Origin: Myxococcales bacterium
GTDB taxonomy: Bacteria > Myxococcota_A > Polyangia > Polyangiales > JADJMO01
DNA length: 64,000 nucleotides
NCBI GenBank assembly: GCA_016709545.1
Contig: JADJMO010000004.1
Coordinates: 561,724 to 625,723 of the forward strand
Reading direction: 5' to 3'
Shown piece after piece: positions 22,544 through 31,425 of this stretch (positions within the stretch are counted from its first letter, which is position 1; every line of letters starts with the position of its first letter). The notes under the pieces are model-generated. The model worked only from the letters and a program-made list of their open reading frames with translations. It was not told the origin of the DNA and searched no databases. Made by a program: the position numbers and the translations under genes.

Positions 22544-24109
22544 ATGGCCCTCACGCGGGACTGGGACTTCGTCGTCGTAGGCTCCGGCTTCGGCGGGAGC
22601 GTCTCGGCGCTGCGCCTCGCGGAGAAGGGCTACCGCGTCCTCGTCCTCGAGAAGGGTCGTCGCTTCGGGAAGGACGATTTTCCGAAGAGCAACTGGGACC
22701 TCGCCAAGTGGCTGTGGCGCCCCGAGGTCGGGCTGCGCGGCATCTTCCAGATGTCGTTCTTCCGCCACGTCACCATTCTCCACGGCGTCGGCGTCGGCGG
22801 TGGGTCGCTCGTCTACGCGAACACGCTGCCCACGCCGAAGGACGACTTCTTCCAGGCCCCCTCGTGGGCCCACCTCGCCGACTGGAAGCGCGAGCTCGGG
22901 CGCCACTACGCGACCGCGCGCGCGATGCTCGGCAGCGCCGAGAACCCGCGGCTCGGCAAGGGCGACCACGTGCTCCGCGAGATCGCGCGCGAGCTCGGGC
23001 GCGAGGAGCACTTCCACCCGACCGACGTGGCCGTGTTCTTCGGCGCGCCCGGCAAGGAGGTGCCCGACCCATACTTCGGCGGCGACAACCCGGCGCGCAC
23101 CGGCTGCACGTTCTGCGGCGCCTGCATGACTGGCTGCCGCGTCGGCGCGAAGAACACGCTCGACCGGAACTATCTCTATCTCGCCGAGCGCCGTGGGGCG
23201 ACCGTGCTGCCGGAGACCGAGGTGCGCGCGGTCCGCAAGCGCCAGAACGGCGGCTACACGCTCGAGACGAGCCAGGGGATCTTCACCGCGCAGCAGGTCG
23301 TGCTCGCGGGCGGCGTGATGGGCACCGTGCCGCTGCTGCTCGCCATGAAGGAAGACCCCGACGGCCTCCCCGCGCTCTCCGACCACGTCGGCGACTTCGT
23401 GCGCACCAACAGCGAGGCGCTGATCGGCGTCGTCGTCCCCGGTGAGGAAGACTTCTCCAAGGGCGTCGCGATCACCTCGATCCTGCACACCGACGACCAC
23501 AGCCACGTCGAGCCGGTGCGGTACGCCGAGGGCTCGGGGTTCTTCCGCACCATGGCGCTGCCGCACGCGCCCGGCAGCCACCTGCTCGCGCGGCTCGGGG
23601 GCACGGTGCGCGGCCTGTTCCGCCAGCCGGGGCTCTGGGCGCGCGCGCTCACGGTCCCCGACTTCGCCAAGCAGAGCCAGATCCTGCTCTACATGCGCAC
23701 GCTCGAGGGCACGCTCACGCTGCGCCTCGGGCGCGACCTCATCACCGGCTTCGGCCGCGGCCTCGTCACCAAGCTCGACCCGGGCACCAAGGCCCCGAGC
23801 GCGTTCATGGAAGAGGCGACCGACATCGCCAAGCGCTTCGCCGAGAAGGTCGGCGGCGCTGCGATCACGCTGCTCACCGAGACGGTGCTCGGCGTGCCGA
23901 CCACGGCGCACATCCTCGGCGGCGCCTGCATGGGCAAGGACGCGAGCGAGGGCGTGATCGACGACCGCCACCGCGTGTTCGGGTACGAGGGCCTCTACGT
24001 CATCGACGGCTCGGCGATCTCGGCGAACCCGGGGGTGAACCCGTCGCTGACGATCACGGCGCTCGCCGAGCGCGCGATGAGCTTCGTGCCGACCAAGACG
24101 GTGAACTGA
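22544..24109 (+). CDS. GMC-family FAD oxidoreductase, cholesterol-oxidase-like
   Basis: 521 residues. The FAD-binding Rossmann motif is at the N-terminus (FVVVGSGFGGSVSALRLAEKG). The GMC signature region follows (ILHGVGVGGGSLVYANTLP), and the C-terminal FAD-contacting block is VIDGSAISANPGVNPSLT with TAHILGGACMG. A Cys cluster CTFCGACMTGC at about residue 190 could bind a metal centre, as in some GMC proteins of this subgroup. The family oxidises alcohols or sterols with reduction of FAD; the similarity is closest to class I cholesterol-oxidase-like enzymes, but the substrate is not readable here. No signal peptide. It is probably in an operon with the FKBP lipoprotein upstream and the FmdE-like lipoprotein, which starts directly after its stop. 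Confidence 0.85.
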   Translation: MALTRDWDFVVVGSGFGGSVSALRLAEKGYRVLVLEKGRRFGKDDFPKSNWDLAKWLWRPEVGLRGIFQMSFFRHVTILHGVGVGGGSLVYANTLPTPKDDFFQAPSWAHLADWKRELGRHYATARAMLGSAENPRLGKGDHVLREIARELGREEHFHPTDVAVFFGAPGKEVPDPYFGGDNPARTGCTFCGACMTGCRVGAKNTLDRNYLYLAERRGATVLPETEVRAVRKRQNGGYTLETSQGIFTAQQVVLAGGVMGTVPLLLAMKEDPDGLPALSDHVGDFVRTNSEALIGVVVPGEEDFSKGVAITSILHTDDHSHVEPVRYAEGSGFFRTMALPHAPGSHLLARLGGTVRGLFRQPGLWARALTVPDFAKQSQILLYMRTLEGTLTLRLGRDLITGFGRGLVTKLDPGTKAPSAFMEEATDIAKRFAEKVGGAAITLLTETVLGVPTTAHILGGACMGKDASEGVIDDRHRVFGYEGLYVIDGSAISANPGVNPSLTITALAERAMSFVPTKTVN

Positions 24110-24649
24110 ATGCGCGCGCTGTGGCTGGCTGCGTTCGCGATCGGTTGCTCGCGCGGCGCGACGCCCGCACCGGCGCCCGCCGCGTCGGCCAGCGCGATCG
24201 CGGCGGCGGTGGCCGAGGCCTCGCCCGCTTCGTCGGTCGACAAGGCGCTGGCCGAGGTGGACCGCGTGCACGGCGGCCACGGGCCGTGGGCGGTCTCGGG
24301 GTACCGGATGGGTGTCTACGCGCTCGGCAAGCTCGGGCTCGCGCGGCAGGCGTTCGACCTCGAGGTGGAGCACCACTCGCCGCTGACCCCGCAGTACGCG
24401 TGCGTCGCCGATGGCGCGGCCGCTTCGACCGGCGCCAGCGTGGGCAAGCTCAACCTGAAGCTGGTCGAGGCCACCGCCGACCAGGTGCAGACCGTCTACA
24501 AGAACCGCGCGACCGGCGCGAAGGTCACCCTGCGGCCGACCGCGAAGTTCGTGGCCCGCTTCAAGGACGTCCCGATGCCGGAGCTCGGCCCCGCGGGCAA
24601 GACCGCGATGGGCCTCCCCGACGCCGACGTGTTCGAGGAAGTCCACTAG
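24110..24649 (+). CDS. FmdE-like lipoprotein
   Basis: 179 residues. A short lipoprotein signal (MRALWLAAFAIGC, Cys13) and an Ala/Pro linker are followed by a region resembling the FmdE (formylmethanofuran dehydrogenase subunit E-like) fold: HGGHGPWAVSGYRMGVYALG, then FDLEVEHHSP, then YACVADGAAASTGASVGKLN. FmdE proteins are small alpha/beta domains with a His near the start and a Cys in a C-x-x-D segment, often binding metal. Here the HGGHG and ACVADG elements are retained. It is unusual as a lipid-anchored envelope protein. It abuts the GMC oxidoreductase stop with no gap, so a redox-related role with that enzyme is possible. Confidence 0.65.
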   Translation: MRALWLAAFAIGCSRGATPAPAPAASASAIAAAVAEASPASSVDKALAEVDRVHGGHGPWAVSGYRMGVYALGKLGLARQAFDLEVEHHSPLTPQYACVADGAAASTGASVGKLNLKLVEATADQVQTVYKNRATGAKVTLRPTAKFVARFKDVPMPELGPAGKTAMGLPDADVFEEVH

Positions 24650-24651
24650 GG

Positions 24652-25020
24652 CTAGTAGCAAAGGCCGGCCCTGGCGAAGATCGCCGACTCGGCCTCGGTG
24701 CAGCTCCGCCACGCCGCGTTCCGGACGCCCTCCGCCTCCGAGAGGTAGTACACGCGGCCCTCTGCCCGCAGCACCGCGCAGCCGCCCCTGTCGACCGCGA
24801 GCGGGTTGTAGGTCGACCGGATGCACCCCCTCACGCGCGCGGGCCCTACGCAGGCACCCGTGGCGTCGAGCGGCACCGCCTTCAACTCGGTGCACCCATC
24901 CGCGCAGGCGTCCAGCACTGGGTCGGAGCAGCTCGGATCGGAGAGGCCGCTCGTCGAGCGTGGCGCGAGCTCCGCGCCGCAGCCGAGCGCCAGCACGAGC
25001 ACGAGGGGCGACGCACGCAT
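24652..25020 (-). CDS. Small Cys-rich lipoprotein
   Basis: 122 residues. Signal peptide MRASPLVLVLALGCGAE with lipobox ALGC, then about eight Cys over the next 100 residues (for example PSCSDPVLDACADGCTEL and GACVGPARVRGC). This looks like a disulfide-stabilised extracellular domain. No family recognised. Its stop lies 3 bases past the convergent FmdE-like gene stop; it is divergent from the PP2C fusion at 25111, with 90 bases between the starts. Confidence 0.7.
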   Translation of the reverse strand: MRASPLVLVLALGCGAELAPRSTSGLSDPSCSDPVLDACADGCTELKAVPLDATGACVGPARVRGCIRSTYNPLAVDRGGCAVLRAEGRVYYLSEAEGVRNAAWRSCTEAESAIFARAGLCY

Positions 25021-25110
25021 GCGCCATTCTGGCGCGCACCGGCACCGGGGACCAGCGGCGTCGCGTGCACCCCTAGCGGGTCGCGCGGGCTTCGTGCGAA
25101 CCTTGGTCCC

Positions 25111-26397
25111 ATGCTCGAGCTCGTGGCCTTCGGGGGGACGGACGTCGGCAAGAAGCGCAAGAACAACGAGGACTCGTACGCGGTCGACGCCGACCGCGGG
25201 GTCTACATCGTGGCCGACGGCATGGGCGGGCACGCGTCCGGCGAGGACGCCTCGCGCTTCGCCGTCAGCATGACCCGCGAGCACCTCAACGCGAACGCCT
25301 ACGCCATCGAGCAGTACCGCGCGACGCCCAACGACCAGACCAAGGCGGCGCTCCTGCAGGTGATCGAGAAGGCCATCCAGGGCGCGTGCGCGCGCGTGTA
25401 CGCGATCGGCCAGGCCGAGCCACAGAAGCGCGGCATGGGCACCACCATCGACGTCGTCGTGCGCGTCGGCAGCCAGGTCGTGCTCGGGCACGTGGGCGAC
25501 AGCCGCGTGTACGTGGTGCGCAACGGCCAGAGCTACCGCCTCACCGAGGACCACACCCTGGTCGCCCAGCAGGTGAAGGCGGGCGTGATGAGCCCGCAAG
25601 ACGCCGAGCAGAGCACGATGAAGGGCATCCTCACGCGCGCGGTCGGCACCCACGCGTCGGTGCAGGTCGACACGCTGCTGCTCGATCTGATGGCCGGCGA
25701 CGTGCTGCTCCTCTGCACCGACGGCCTCCACAAGTACCTCCAGGACCACGAGATCCCGGCGCGCCTCCGCGAGGCCTCGCCAGGGCAGGTGCAGGCGCTG
25801 ATCGACCACGCGCTCGCCTCGGGCGGCAGCGACAACGTCACGGCCATCGTCCTCGGCGTGCAGGCGCCGCAGGCCGCCGCGCAGGCCGCCGAGGCCAAGG
25901 CCGAGACCGCCAAGGCCGGCTCCCGCATCGACGCCGTGCGCGCGCTCCCGCTGTTCCAGCACCTCTCGTACAAGGAGCAGGTCGCGGTGCTCTCGGTCGC
26001 GAGCAACCGCAGCTACCAGACGGGCCAGGACATCGTGCGCGAGGCCGACCCGGGGCTCGAGATGTTCGTCGTGGTCGAGGGTCGCGTCGCGGTCCACCGC
26101 GGCAACATCAAGATCGCCGAGCTCGCCGCGGGCGGACACTTCGGCGAGATGGCCCTCGTCGACGACGCGCCGCGCTCGGCCAGCGTGCGCGCGCTCGCGC
26201 CCACCGACTGCCTCGTGCTCTCGCGCGAGGCGCTCTCGAACCTGATGAAGCTCGACCCGGTGCTCGCGGTGAAGGTGCTGTGGAGCTTCGTCGAGGTGCT
26301 GAGCGGGCGCCTGCGCACGGTGAACGCCGAGCTGACCGACTTCAAGCTCGAGCACCCCGAGCGCCGCAGCAGCGTGCCGCCGTTCGTCGCGGGCTGA
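25111..26397 (+). CDS. PP2C-type phosphatase fused to a cyclic-nucleotide-binding domain
   Basis: 428 residues. Residues 1-250 are a PP2C Ser/Thr phosphatase with the metal-binding motifs NNEDSY, VADGMGGHASGE, LGHVGDSRVY, LCTDGLHKYL and GGSDNVTAIV. An Ala-rich linker leads to a cyclic-nucleotide-binding domain at about 270-400. Its phosphate-binding cassette reads FGEMALVDDAPRSASVRA, with the Glu and Arg that contact the cyclic phosphate in cAMP/cGMP-binding members. A cyclic nucleotide may therefore regulate dephosphorylation of Ser/Thr proteins. The kinase-cyclase fusion about 11 kb upstream is a natural counterpart. ATG start at 25111. Cytoplasmic. Confidence 0.92.
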   Translation: MLELVAFGGTDVGKKRKNNEDSYAVDADRGVYIVADGMGGHASGEDASRFAVSMTREHLNANAYAIEQYRATPNDQTKAALLQVIEKAIQGACARVYAIGQAEPQKRGMGTTIDVVVRVGSQVVLGHVGDSRVYVVRNGQSYRLTEDHTLVAQQVKAGVMSPQDAEQSTMKGILTRAVGTHASVQVDTLLLDLMAGDVLLLCTDGLHKYLQDHEIPARLREASPGQVQALIDHALASGGSDNVTAIVLGVQAPQAAAQAAEAKAETAKAGSRIDAVRALPLFQHLSYKEQVAVLSVASNRSYQTGQDIVREADPGLEMFVVVEGRVAVHRGNIKIAELAAGGHFGEMALVDDAPRSASVRALAPTDCLVLSREALSNLMKLDPVLAVKVLWSFVEVLSGRLRTVNAELTDFKLEHPERRSSVPPFVAG

Positions 26398-26427
26398 TGC
26401 CACTACGCTCGGGTTCTCGCGTCAGAC

Positions 26428-27147
26428 TCAGCAGTCGTATCCGAGACATAGACTGTCGGCCCGCTGGACCGGCAACGTGCCGTTCTCGCACGATCCGTTT
26501 GCGTAGAATCGCTTGTAGCAGAATGCACAGGTCACGCCGCAGCTGCAGCTGTCCCTGTCCCAGTCGATGAACATGCCGTCGGTGCCCGAGTACGATCCGC
26601 CACTATAGCCTGGCCAGTAGGACTGCACCCAGTGTCGCCAGGTTGCACCGCAGTTCTGCCAGCTCTTCTGGCTGGCGGAGCAAGACCAGTGGTCCTGGCA
26701 AGAAGGACACTTGATCTCCTTGCGTGGGTAGTCGCTCAGAGACACCGTCCCCGTGCCCAGAAGACAGAGCATGGTGTTGGCGATGAAGCCGCAGCCCGTC
26801 GCATCGGTTGTGTTCTGCCACATCCACAGCGAGGAGGCGTCAGCGCAACCCGTGTCGATGGTCACGACGGATGCCTTGTTGATTGCGAGACCTTCACCAG
26901 AGGATTGCGGTGTCTTCGGGGCCGCGATCGCGCGTCGACGGGCTTCGGCCATCTCTGCGACGACTGCGCGAGACACGAGCTGCTCCGTCACCACTTGTGT
27001 GCCGTTCGGAGCAATTCGAATGATTGTCTGATGAACCTGCTCTTCCTCGGCAACCTTGGGAAGCTGTTCGCCGGTCTCGGTGCTTGGTTCCACGGCGCAC
27101 CCCAGAAGCAAGAGCGGGACGATGACAGTCACGGCGCGGTATTGCAT
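26428..27147 (-). CDS. Cys-rich lipoprotein of unknown function
   Basis: 239 residues. Start ATG at 27147 with a strong Shine-Dalgarno (AAGGAGG at 27159-27153, 5 bases away). Signal peptide MQYRAVTVIVPLLLLGC gives a lipobox. The mature protein has a polar helical region to about residue 95, then about 130 residues with many Cys in pairs (KCPSCQDHWSCSASQ, CSCGVTCAFC, CENGTLPVQ, CLGYDC), a likely disulfide-rich surface module. No family recognised. The gene is visibly less GC-rich than its neighbours, which suggests a different history. A 6-bp inverted repeat AGCGGG/CCCGCT (27165-27184) lies between the likely promoter and the start. Confidence 0.75.
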   Translation of the reverse strand: MQYRAVTVIVPLLLLGCAVEPSTETGEQLPKVAEEEQVHQTIIRIAPNGTQVVTEQLVSRAVVAEMAEARRRAIAAPKTPQSSGEGLAINKASVVTIDTGCADASSLWMWQNTTDATGCGFIANTMLCLLGTGTVSLSDYPRKEIKCPSCQDHWSCSASQKSWQNCGATWRHWVQSYWPGYSGGSYSGTDGMFIDWDRDSCSCGVTCAFCYKRFYANGSCENGTLPVQRADSLCLGYDC

Positions 27148-27374
27148 GAGGGCCTCCTTGGCTCAGCGGGTCATGTTGCCCGCTCACTGGCACCTAGGAT
27201 GCCCGGGAAGACGTGCCAATGATCCGGAACATGGACTCACCAACAATCGCGCTTCCGCTGAGTATCCGGAACCGCTCGCGCTCAGCTTGTTGCAGGATTT
27301 GTCGAGAAATCGTGCCAAACCGTGCTCGCCGTCATGGCACCCGACCGCGATTGCTGCACGTCCACAAAGACGCC

Positions 27375-27406
27375 AATGCCGCCAACGGTTGCCCGTTGAC
27401 GGCATT
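27375..27406 (-). terminator. Candidate terminator hairpin after the 27.4-28.3 kb lipoprotein
   Basis: AATGCCGCCAACGG (27375-27388) pairs with CCGTTGACGGCATT (27393-27406) with a single mismatch and a 4-base loop (TTGC), giving 13 of 14 pairs. It lies 21 bases past the minus-strand lipoprotein stop at 27428. No U tract follows. The rest of the 280-base gap (27148-27427) holds no gene that I can support and is comparatively AT-rich. Confidence 0.45.
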
Positions 27407-27427
27407 GAATGAATCGGAGGTGCCCGA

Positions 27428-28305
27428 TCAGCCGCCGTCGGCAGCTGCGTCCGAGGCAGCGTCCGAAGCGCCATCGCTCGCGGCGCCGTCGCTCGCGGCG
27501 CTATCGCTCGCGCTGTCCGTGGGGGCGTCGGTGCCAGCGTCGGTCGGCGTTGGCTTGGCGATGTCCGCCTTGCTCCAGTCGCCGTTGTCACGGCACGCAC
27601 CGCGGAACAGGTAGGTCACGTCGATGCAGTTGGCGAACTTGGGATCGCCGGCGCACTCCTGCGCGTCCTTGGATGCGATGTCGTAGCAGGCGCCCTTGGG
27701 GCGCGCGGTGCCGCCCTTGTTCTGCACGTCGCTCACGCAGTTCTCGTACTGGCTCGTCGAGGGCGTGCGACCCGAGCCTGGGGTGGTGTCGCAATCGTCG
27801 GTCGTGCACACGGAGGCGATGCAGTCCGTGACGCAGCGGAAGGCCTTGCCGCACTTCCCAGTGGGGTCGATCTTCTGTGCACAAAGGCCGCGATCCGTGT
27901 AGCCACCCGGCGTCCACTCGTCGATCGTGCACTTGTAGCAAGCGGCGTACTTCGCCTTGGCGGCGTTGCAGGTCGTGGAGGTCGCAGCCGAGCCGAAGCA
28001 ACCCGAGACGACAGCGTCGATGCCCTCGTCCGTACAGGTCGTCCGGCCAGGGTGATCCGTCGGGGCCTTGCACTCGAATCCAGTGGCCAGCGGAGCCGGG
28101 CACGAGAGCGGAACTTCCGGGGTCCCGGTGTCGATCTTGCCCGTGTCGATCTTGCCAGTGTCGTCACCGGTCTCGGACACGATGCCCGTGTCCTCGGAGG
28201 TGGCAGGCGGATCGTCGCTGCCACAACCAGTGAAGAGAGCAGCGCCACCGAGACCGGCGGCAAGGAGAACGAAGAAGGGGAGAGCTGCGGCAGAGGGGGT
28301 GGCAC
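27428..28305 (-). CDS. Cys-rich lipoprotein with Asp-Thr-Gly linker and Ser-Asp-Ala tail; start uncertain
   Basis: About 290 residues. The signal segment PSAAALPFFVLLAAGLGG ends in lipobox LFTGC. It is followed by an Asp/Thr/Gly linker with a KIDTG repeat, a domain with about twenty Cys (AACYKCTIDEWTPGG, CGKAFRCVTDCIASVCTTDDC), and a tail of SD/AA repeats. The Asp-Thr-Gly linker after the lipid anchor is a style seen in myxobacterial surface lipoproteins. No in-frame start exists before the signal; GTG at 28305 (VPPPS...) becomes the start only if one C is missing from the run at 28295-28299. The start lies at a breakpoint with hemW. Confidence 0.65.
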
Positions 28306-29299
28306 GCCGTCGCTCTGGGCCCCGTGTTCGCTCGGCCGTGTGATCGACGCGCTGCGTGACTCGTTCCCCGTCACCGACGACTTCGAGGTCACTGCCGAGT
28401 GCAACCCGAGCAGCTTCGACGCCGAGGTGGTGGGTGGACTTTCTGTCGCAGGGGTCCACCGCTTCTCGATCGGCGTGCAGTCGCTGGACGGAGCACAGCT
28501 GAAGCACCTCGGCCGCCTGCACGGCATCGAGGGCGCGCTCGCGTCGGTCGAGGCCGCGGTGGAGAGCGGCGCGCGGGTCTCGGCCGATCTCATCTTCGGG
28601 CTGCCGGATCAGTCGCCGGGAGAAGCCGCCGAGCACGCCGGTGCGCTCGTGGATCTGGGGCTCGATCACCTGTCGGCGTACGCCCTCACCATCGAGCCGG
28701 GCACGCGGTTCGGGGAGCTCGCGCGGCGCGGTCGGCTGCCGCTCGCGACCGACGACGCCACGTGCGACGCGTTCCTCGCGGTCGAGGCGGCGCTCGCGGC
28801 GCGCGGCCTCGAACACTACGAGGTGTCGAACTACGCGCGCCCCGGGCAGGAGTCGCGGCACAACCTCGGCTACTGGCGCGGCGCCGCGTACATCGGCCTC
28901 GGCTGCGCGGCCGTAGGCTGCGGGCACTTCGCCGGCACGCCCGCCTCGGCGGTCCGCTACCGCAACGACACCGACCCCGCGCGCTACATGGAGAAGACGA
29001 GGGCGCTCGCCCTCGCGGAGCCCTCGGACGCCGACGGCCTCTCGCTCGAGCACGAGCACCTCGACGCCGAGACGCTGCTCCGCGAGCGGATCATGCTGGG
29101 CCTCCGGCTCGCGGAGGGGCTCGATCTCGCGGCGGCCGCGGTCGCCCTCGGGCTGTCGCCGGACGAGGTGTGGTCCACCCGAAAGGCCACGATCGAGCGG
29201 ATGTCCCGCGACGGCGATCTGGTCGTCGAGGGCACCACGTTGACGGTCGCCCGCGACCGCCGCCTGCGCACCGACGGCCTCGCTGCCCGCCTGTTCTAG
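28295..29299 (+). pseudogene. hemW: HemW-like radical SAM protein lacking its N-terminus
   Basis: From GGGTPSLW at 28295 the frame encodes a HemW-like protein (ECNPSSFDAEVV, RFSIGVQSLDGAQLKHLGR, ADLIFGLPDQSP, LSAYALTIEPGTRFGELARR, HYEVSNYARPGQESRHNLGYWRG, then a C-terminal winged-helix-like end). HemW is a radical SAM heme-chaperone-like protein. The family normally has about 70-90 residues before GGGTPSL, including the CxxxCxxC that binds the 4Fe-4S cluster. Upstream here the plus strand has no such sequence; the DNA instead encodes the lipoprotein on the other strand. So the gene is truncated, either in the organism or by an assembly error. Downstream it overlaps the convergent NifU-like gene by 4 bases. 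Confidence 0.8.
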
Positions 29300-29562
29300 T
29301 CGACTCGCAGCGCGCCCTGGGGCACCGTCCAGCCGCTCGTGACCTCGAGGTTGCTCTTCAACCCTGCGGCCCGGAGCGCCGGCTCGATGACCTCGCTGAT
29401 GGTCGTGCGGGTCCCCGGACACCCGGCGCAGGCGCCGGCCAGGTGCAGCTGGAGCACGCCATCGGCCCGGGGAACCACGAACACGACGCCGCCGTCCGCC
29501 TCCACCAGGGGGGCGATCGCTTCGCGCAGCGCGCGAGTCACCGGCTCGGGCACGTCGGTCAA
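29296..29562 (-). CDS. NifU-like C-terminal domain Fe-S scaffold protein
   Basis: 88 residues matching the NifU C-terminal (Nfu) domain, with the key CxxC motif AGACAGCPGTRTTISEVIEP. Nfu-type proteins carry a bridging 4Fe-4S cluster and hand it to target apo-proteins. The N-terminal part (VTRALREAIAPLVEADGGVV) matches the family start. Length is that of a stand-alone Nfu domain. Convergent with hemW, a 4Fe-4S enzyme, with a 4-base stop overlap; this adjacency may be chance. Confidence 0.92.
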   Translation of the reverse strand: MTDVPEPVTRALREAIAPLVEADGGVVFVVPRADGVLQLHLAGACAGCPGTRTTISEVIEPALRAAGLKSNLEVTSGWTVPQGALRVD

Positions 29563-29647
29563 CCGTGCGACCGTACCACACCAGCCTGCGGCCGACCGGT
29601 CCTGCTTTACGCCCCCCGGCCGGATTCGATAGCCTGGGATCCCGTCC

Positions 29648-30519
29648 GTGGCCCGCTATCGACTCCGGCTGCTCCTCCAGGAGTTCGATCTTCCCCAGGG
29701 GGAGACCGTGCTGGGGCGGAGCCCCGAGTGCCAGGTCACCATCGACGATCCCCTCGTCTCCCGCGAGCACGCCAAGATCATCGTGCAGGACGACACCGTC
29801 GTCTGCCGCGACTCGGCAGTCGCAACGGCAGCAAGGTCAACGGTGTGCCCTTGCGCGGCGAGATCCCACTCAACGACGGCGACCGCATCCGCATCGGCAA
29901 CCAGGAGATCGTCTTCACCAAGGTGGTCGTGCCGCGACGCCCCGGGCGCCCGACCGGCAGCCTCCGCCACTGCCAGAAGTGCCAGACCCCTTACGTGGCC
30001 GAGGCCCCGCAGTGCCCGAACTGCGGCTATGCCCCGGGCGCCGAGGACACGCTGAGCGGCGCACCGCGCCCTGGCAACCTCGATCGCGAGGCGTGGAGCC
30101 TGCAGATGCAGATGGAGCTGCTCGAGCGCGCGCTCACCCTCGGGCGCACCAGCGACGCCGATCGCGTCATGGGCCGCATGGCGATCGCGATCGACGAGCG
30201 GCTCGCGCAGGGAATGACCGTCGATCCCCCGAAGCTGCTGCCCACGCTGGTCGGCGCGGTGCGCCTGGCCGCGGCGCAGGGCGAGGCGCAGTGGCTCCGC
30301 TGGGCCCTCGGGCTCCTCTCGAAGGCCGAGTGCCCGCCGAGCCGCGAGCTCGCCGAGGCCGTGGGCCGCGTGCCTCCCATCGTGCTCGAGGGCTGCGAGA
30401 GCATCCACGAGGTGGTGGCCTCGCTCGACCCGAGCAAGCTCGACGAGCCGGCCCGCGCCGCGCTCGCGGTGCTCGTCGAGATCGCCGCCAAGGTCGGGGC
30501 CAAGAGGAGCGAGAGCTGA
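29648..30519 (+). CDS. FHA-domain protein with zinc ribbon, one frameshift
   Basis: About 290 residues. The N-terminal 95 residues are an FHA domain with LGRSPECQVTIDDPLVSREHA (the Ser-Arg-Glu-His core that binds phospho-Thr) and SRNGSKVNG. A zinc ribbon follows (CQKCQTPYVAEAPQCPNCG, four Cys as CxxC pairs), then a helical domain of about 140 residues. One C is missing near 29812-29816; adding it restores CRDLGSRNGSKVNG. FHA domains read phosphothreonine made by Ser/Thr kinases such as those in this window. GTG start at 29648. The stop overlaps the next gene's ATG (TGATG). Confidence 0.85.
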
Positions 30520-31379
30520 TGCGCTTTCGCCTCAAATACCTGCGCCACGACCTCGAGCTCTCCCCCGGCACCTTCGCCATCGGACGGTCGGCCGAGTGCC
30601 AGCTGTCGCTCGACGACCCGCTGGTCTCGCGCAAGCACGCGAGCTTGCTGGTCGACGAAGATTTCGTGTGGGTCGAGGACGCGGGCAGCCGCAACGGCGT
30701 GCTCGTCAACGGCATCCGCATCGACCGGCGCACGCGCCTCGACGACGGCGACCGCATCACCATCGGCCAGCAGGAGATGGTGCTGAGCGCGGTCACGGCC
30801 AACGACGGTCGACCGAAGCCGCTCGCCTCGCAGGGCCACGCCACGCTCGTCACGATGCCGGTCGCCACGCGGCCGACGCCGTTCGCAGGGCAGATCGAGT
30901 CCCCCCTCCAGCCCCTGCAGCCGGCCGAGGAGCACACCATCGAGCGGCCGCGGCGCGGGGAGGCGCTCAAGCTGCTCGGTGGCGTGGCCGAGAAGGCGCT
31001 CGCCCTCAACAACCCCGACGGCGCCGAGCGCCTGCTCACCAACGGCCTGCTCGAGATCCACACCGACCTGCGCTCCGGGAAGCAGGTGCCCGCCGACTCC
31101 ATCGACCTCGCTGCCCGCTTCGCGGCGCGCCTCGCCGCCGGCACCGGCAAGGGCACGTGGGGGGACTACACCATCGAGCTCTACGCGCTCTCGGGGAGCA
31201 TCCCGCCGCCCGCCGTCGTGGACGAGCTCTACGCCGCTGCGCACAAGATGCGCGGCTTCGATCTCACCCGGTTTCGCGCCTATCTCACGGCGGTCCTGCG
31301 CCGCGAAGCGCTGAGCCCGACCGAACGCTTCGTCGTGCAGCGGCTCGAGAGCCTCGAGCGCCTCCTCGCCAGCCGGTAG
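30519..31379 (+). CDS. FHA-domain protein
   Basis: 286 residues. FHA domain at residues 1-90 (FAIGRSAECQLSLDDPLVSR, SRKHAS, GSRNGVLVNG), then a Pro/Thr-rich linker and a helical C-terminal domain. The C-terminal helices resemble those of the upstream FHA protein in spacing (EKALALNNPDGAERLL against ERALTLGRTSDADRVM), so the two are probably a tandem duplicate of which only the first gained or kept a zinc ribbon. Translationally coupled by TGATG to the upstream gene. Predicted role: binding phosphorylated partners of the neighbouring kinase. Confidence 0.9.
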   Translation: MRFRLKYLRHDLELSPGTFAIGRSAECQLSLDDPLVSRKHASLLVDEDFVWVEDAGSRNGVLVNGIRIDRRTRLDDGDRITIGQQEMVLSAVTANDGRPKPLASQGHATLVTMPVATRPTPFAGQIESPLQPLQPAEEHTIERPRRGEALKLLGGVAEKALALNNPDGAERLLTNGLLEIHTDLRSGKQVPADSIDLAARFAARLAAGTGKGTWGDYTIELYALSGSIPPPAVVDELYAAAHKMRGFDLTRFRAYLTAVLRREALSPTERFVVQRLESLERLLASR

Positions 31380-31425
31380 CGGCGGGGGCTTTTCCGGTTC
31401 CCCGGCGCGGGTATGCTGCCCGGGC

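Noticed and set aside
28052..28294. Possible HemW N-terminus on the plus strand
   Set aside because: No CxxxCxxC and no HIPFC-like start; the region is coding on the other strand.
27733..28593. Minus-strand frame starting MRSAETRAPLS
   Set aside because: Antisense to hemW and a shifted shadow of the Cys-rich lipoprotein.
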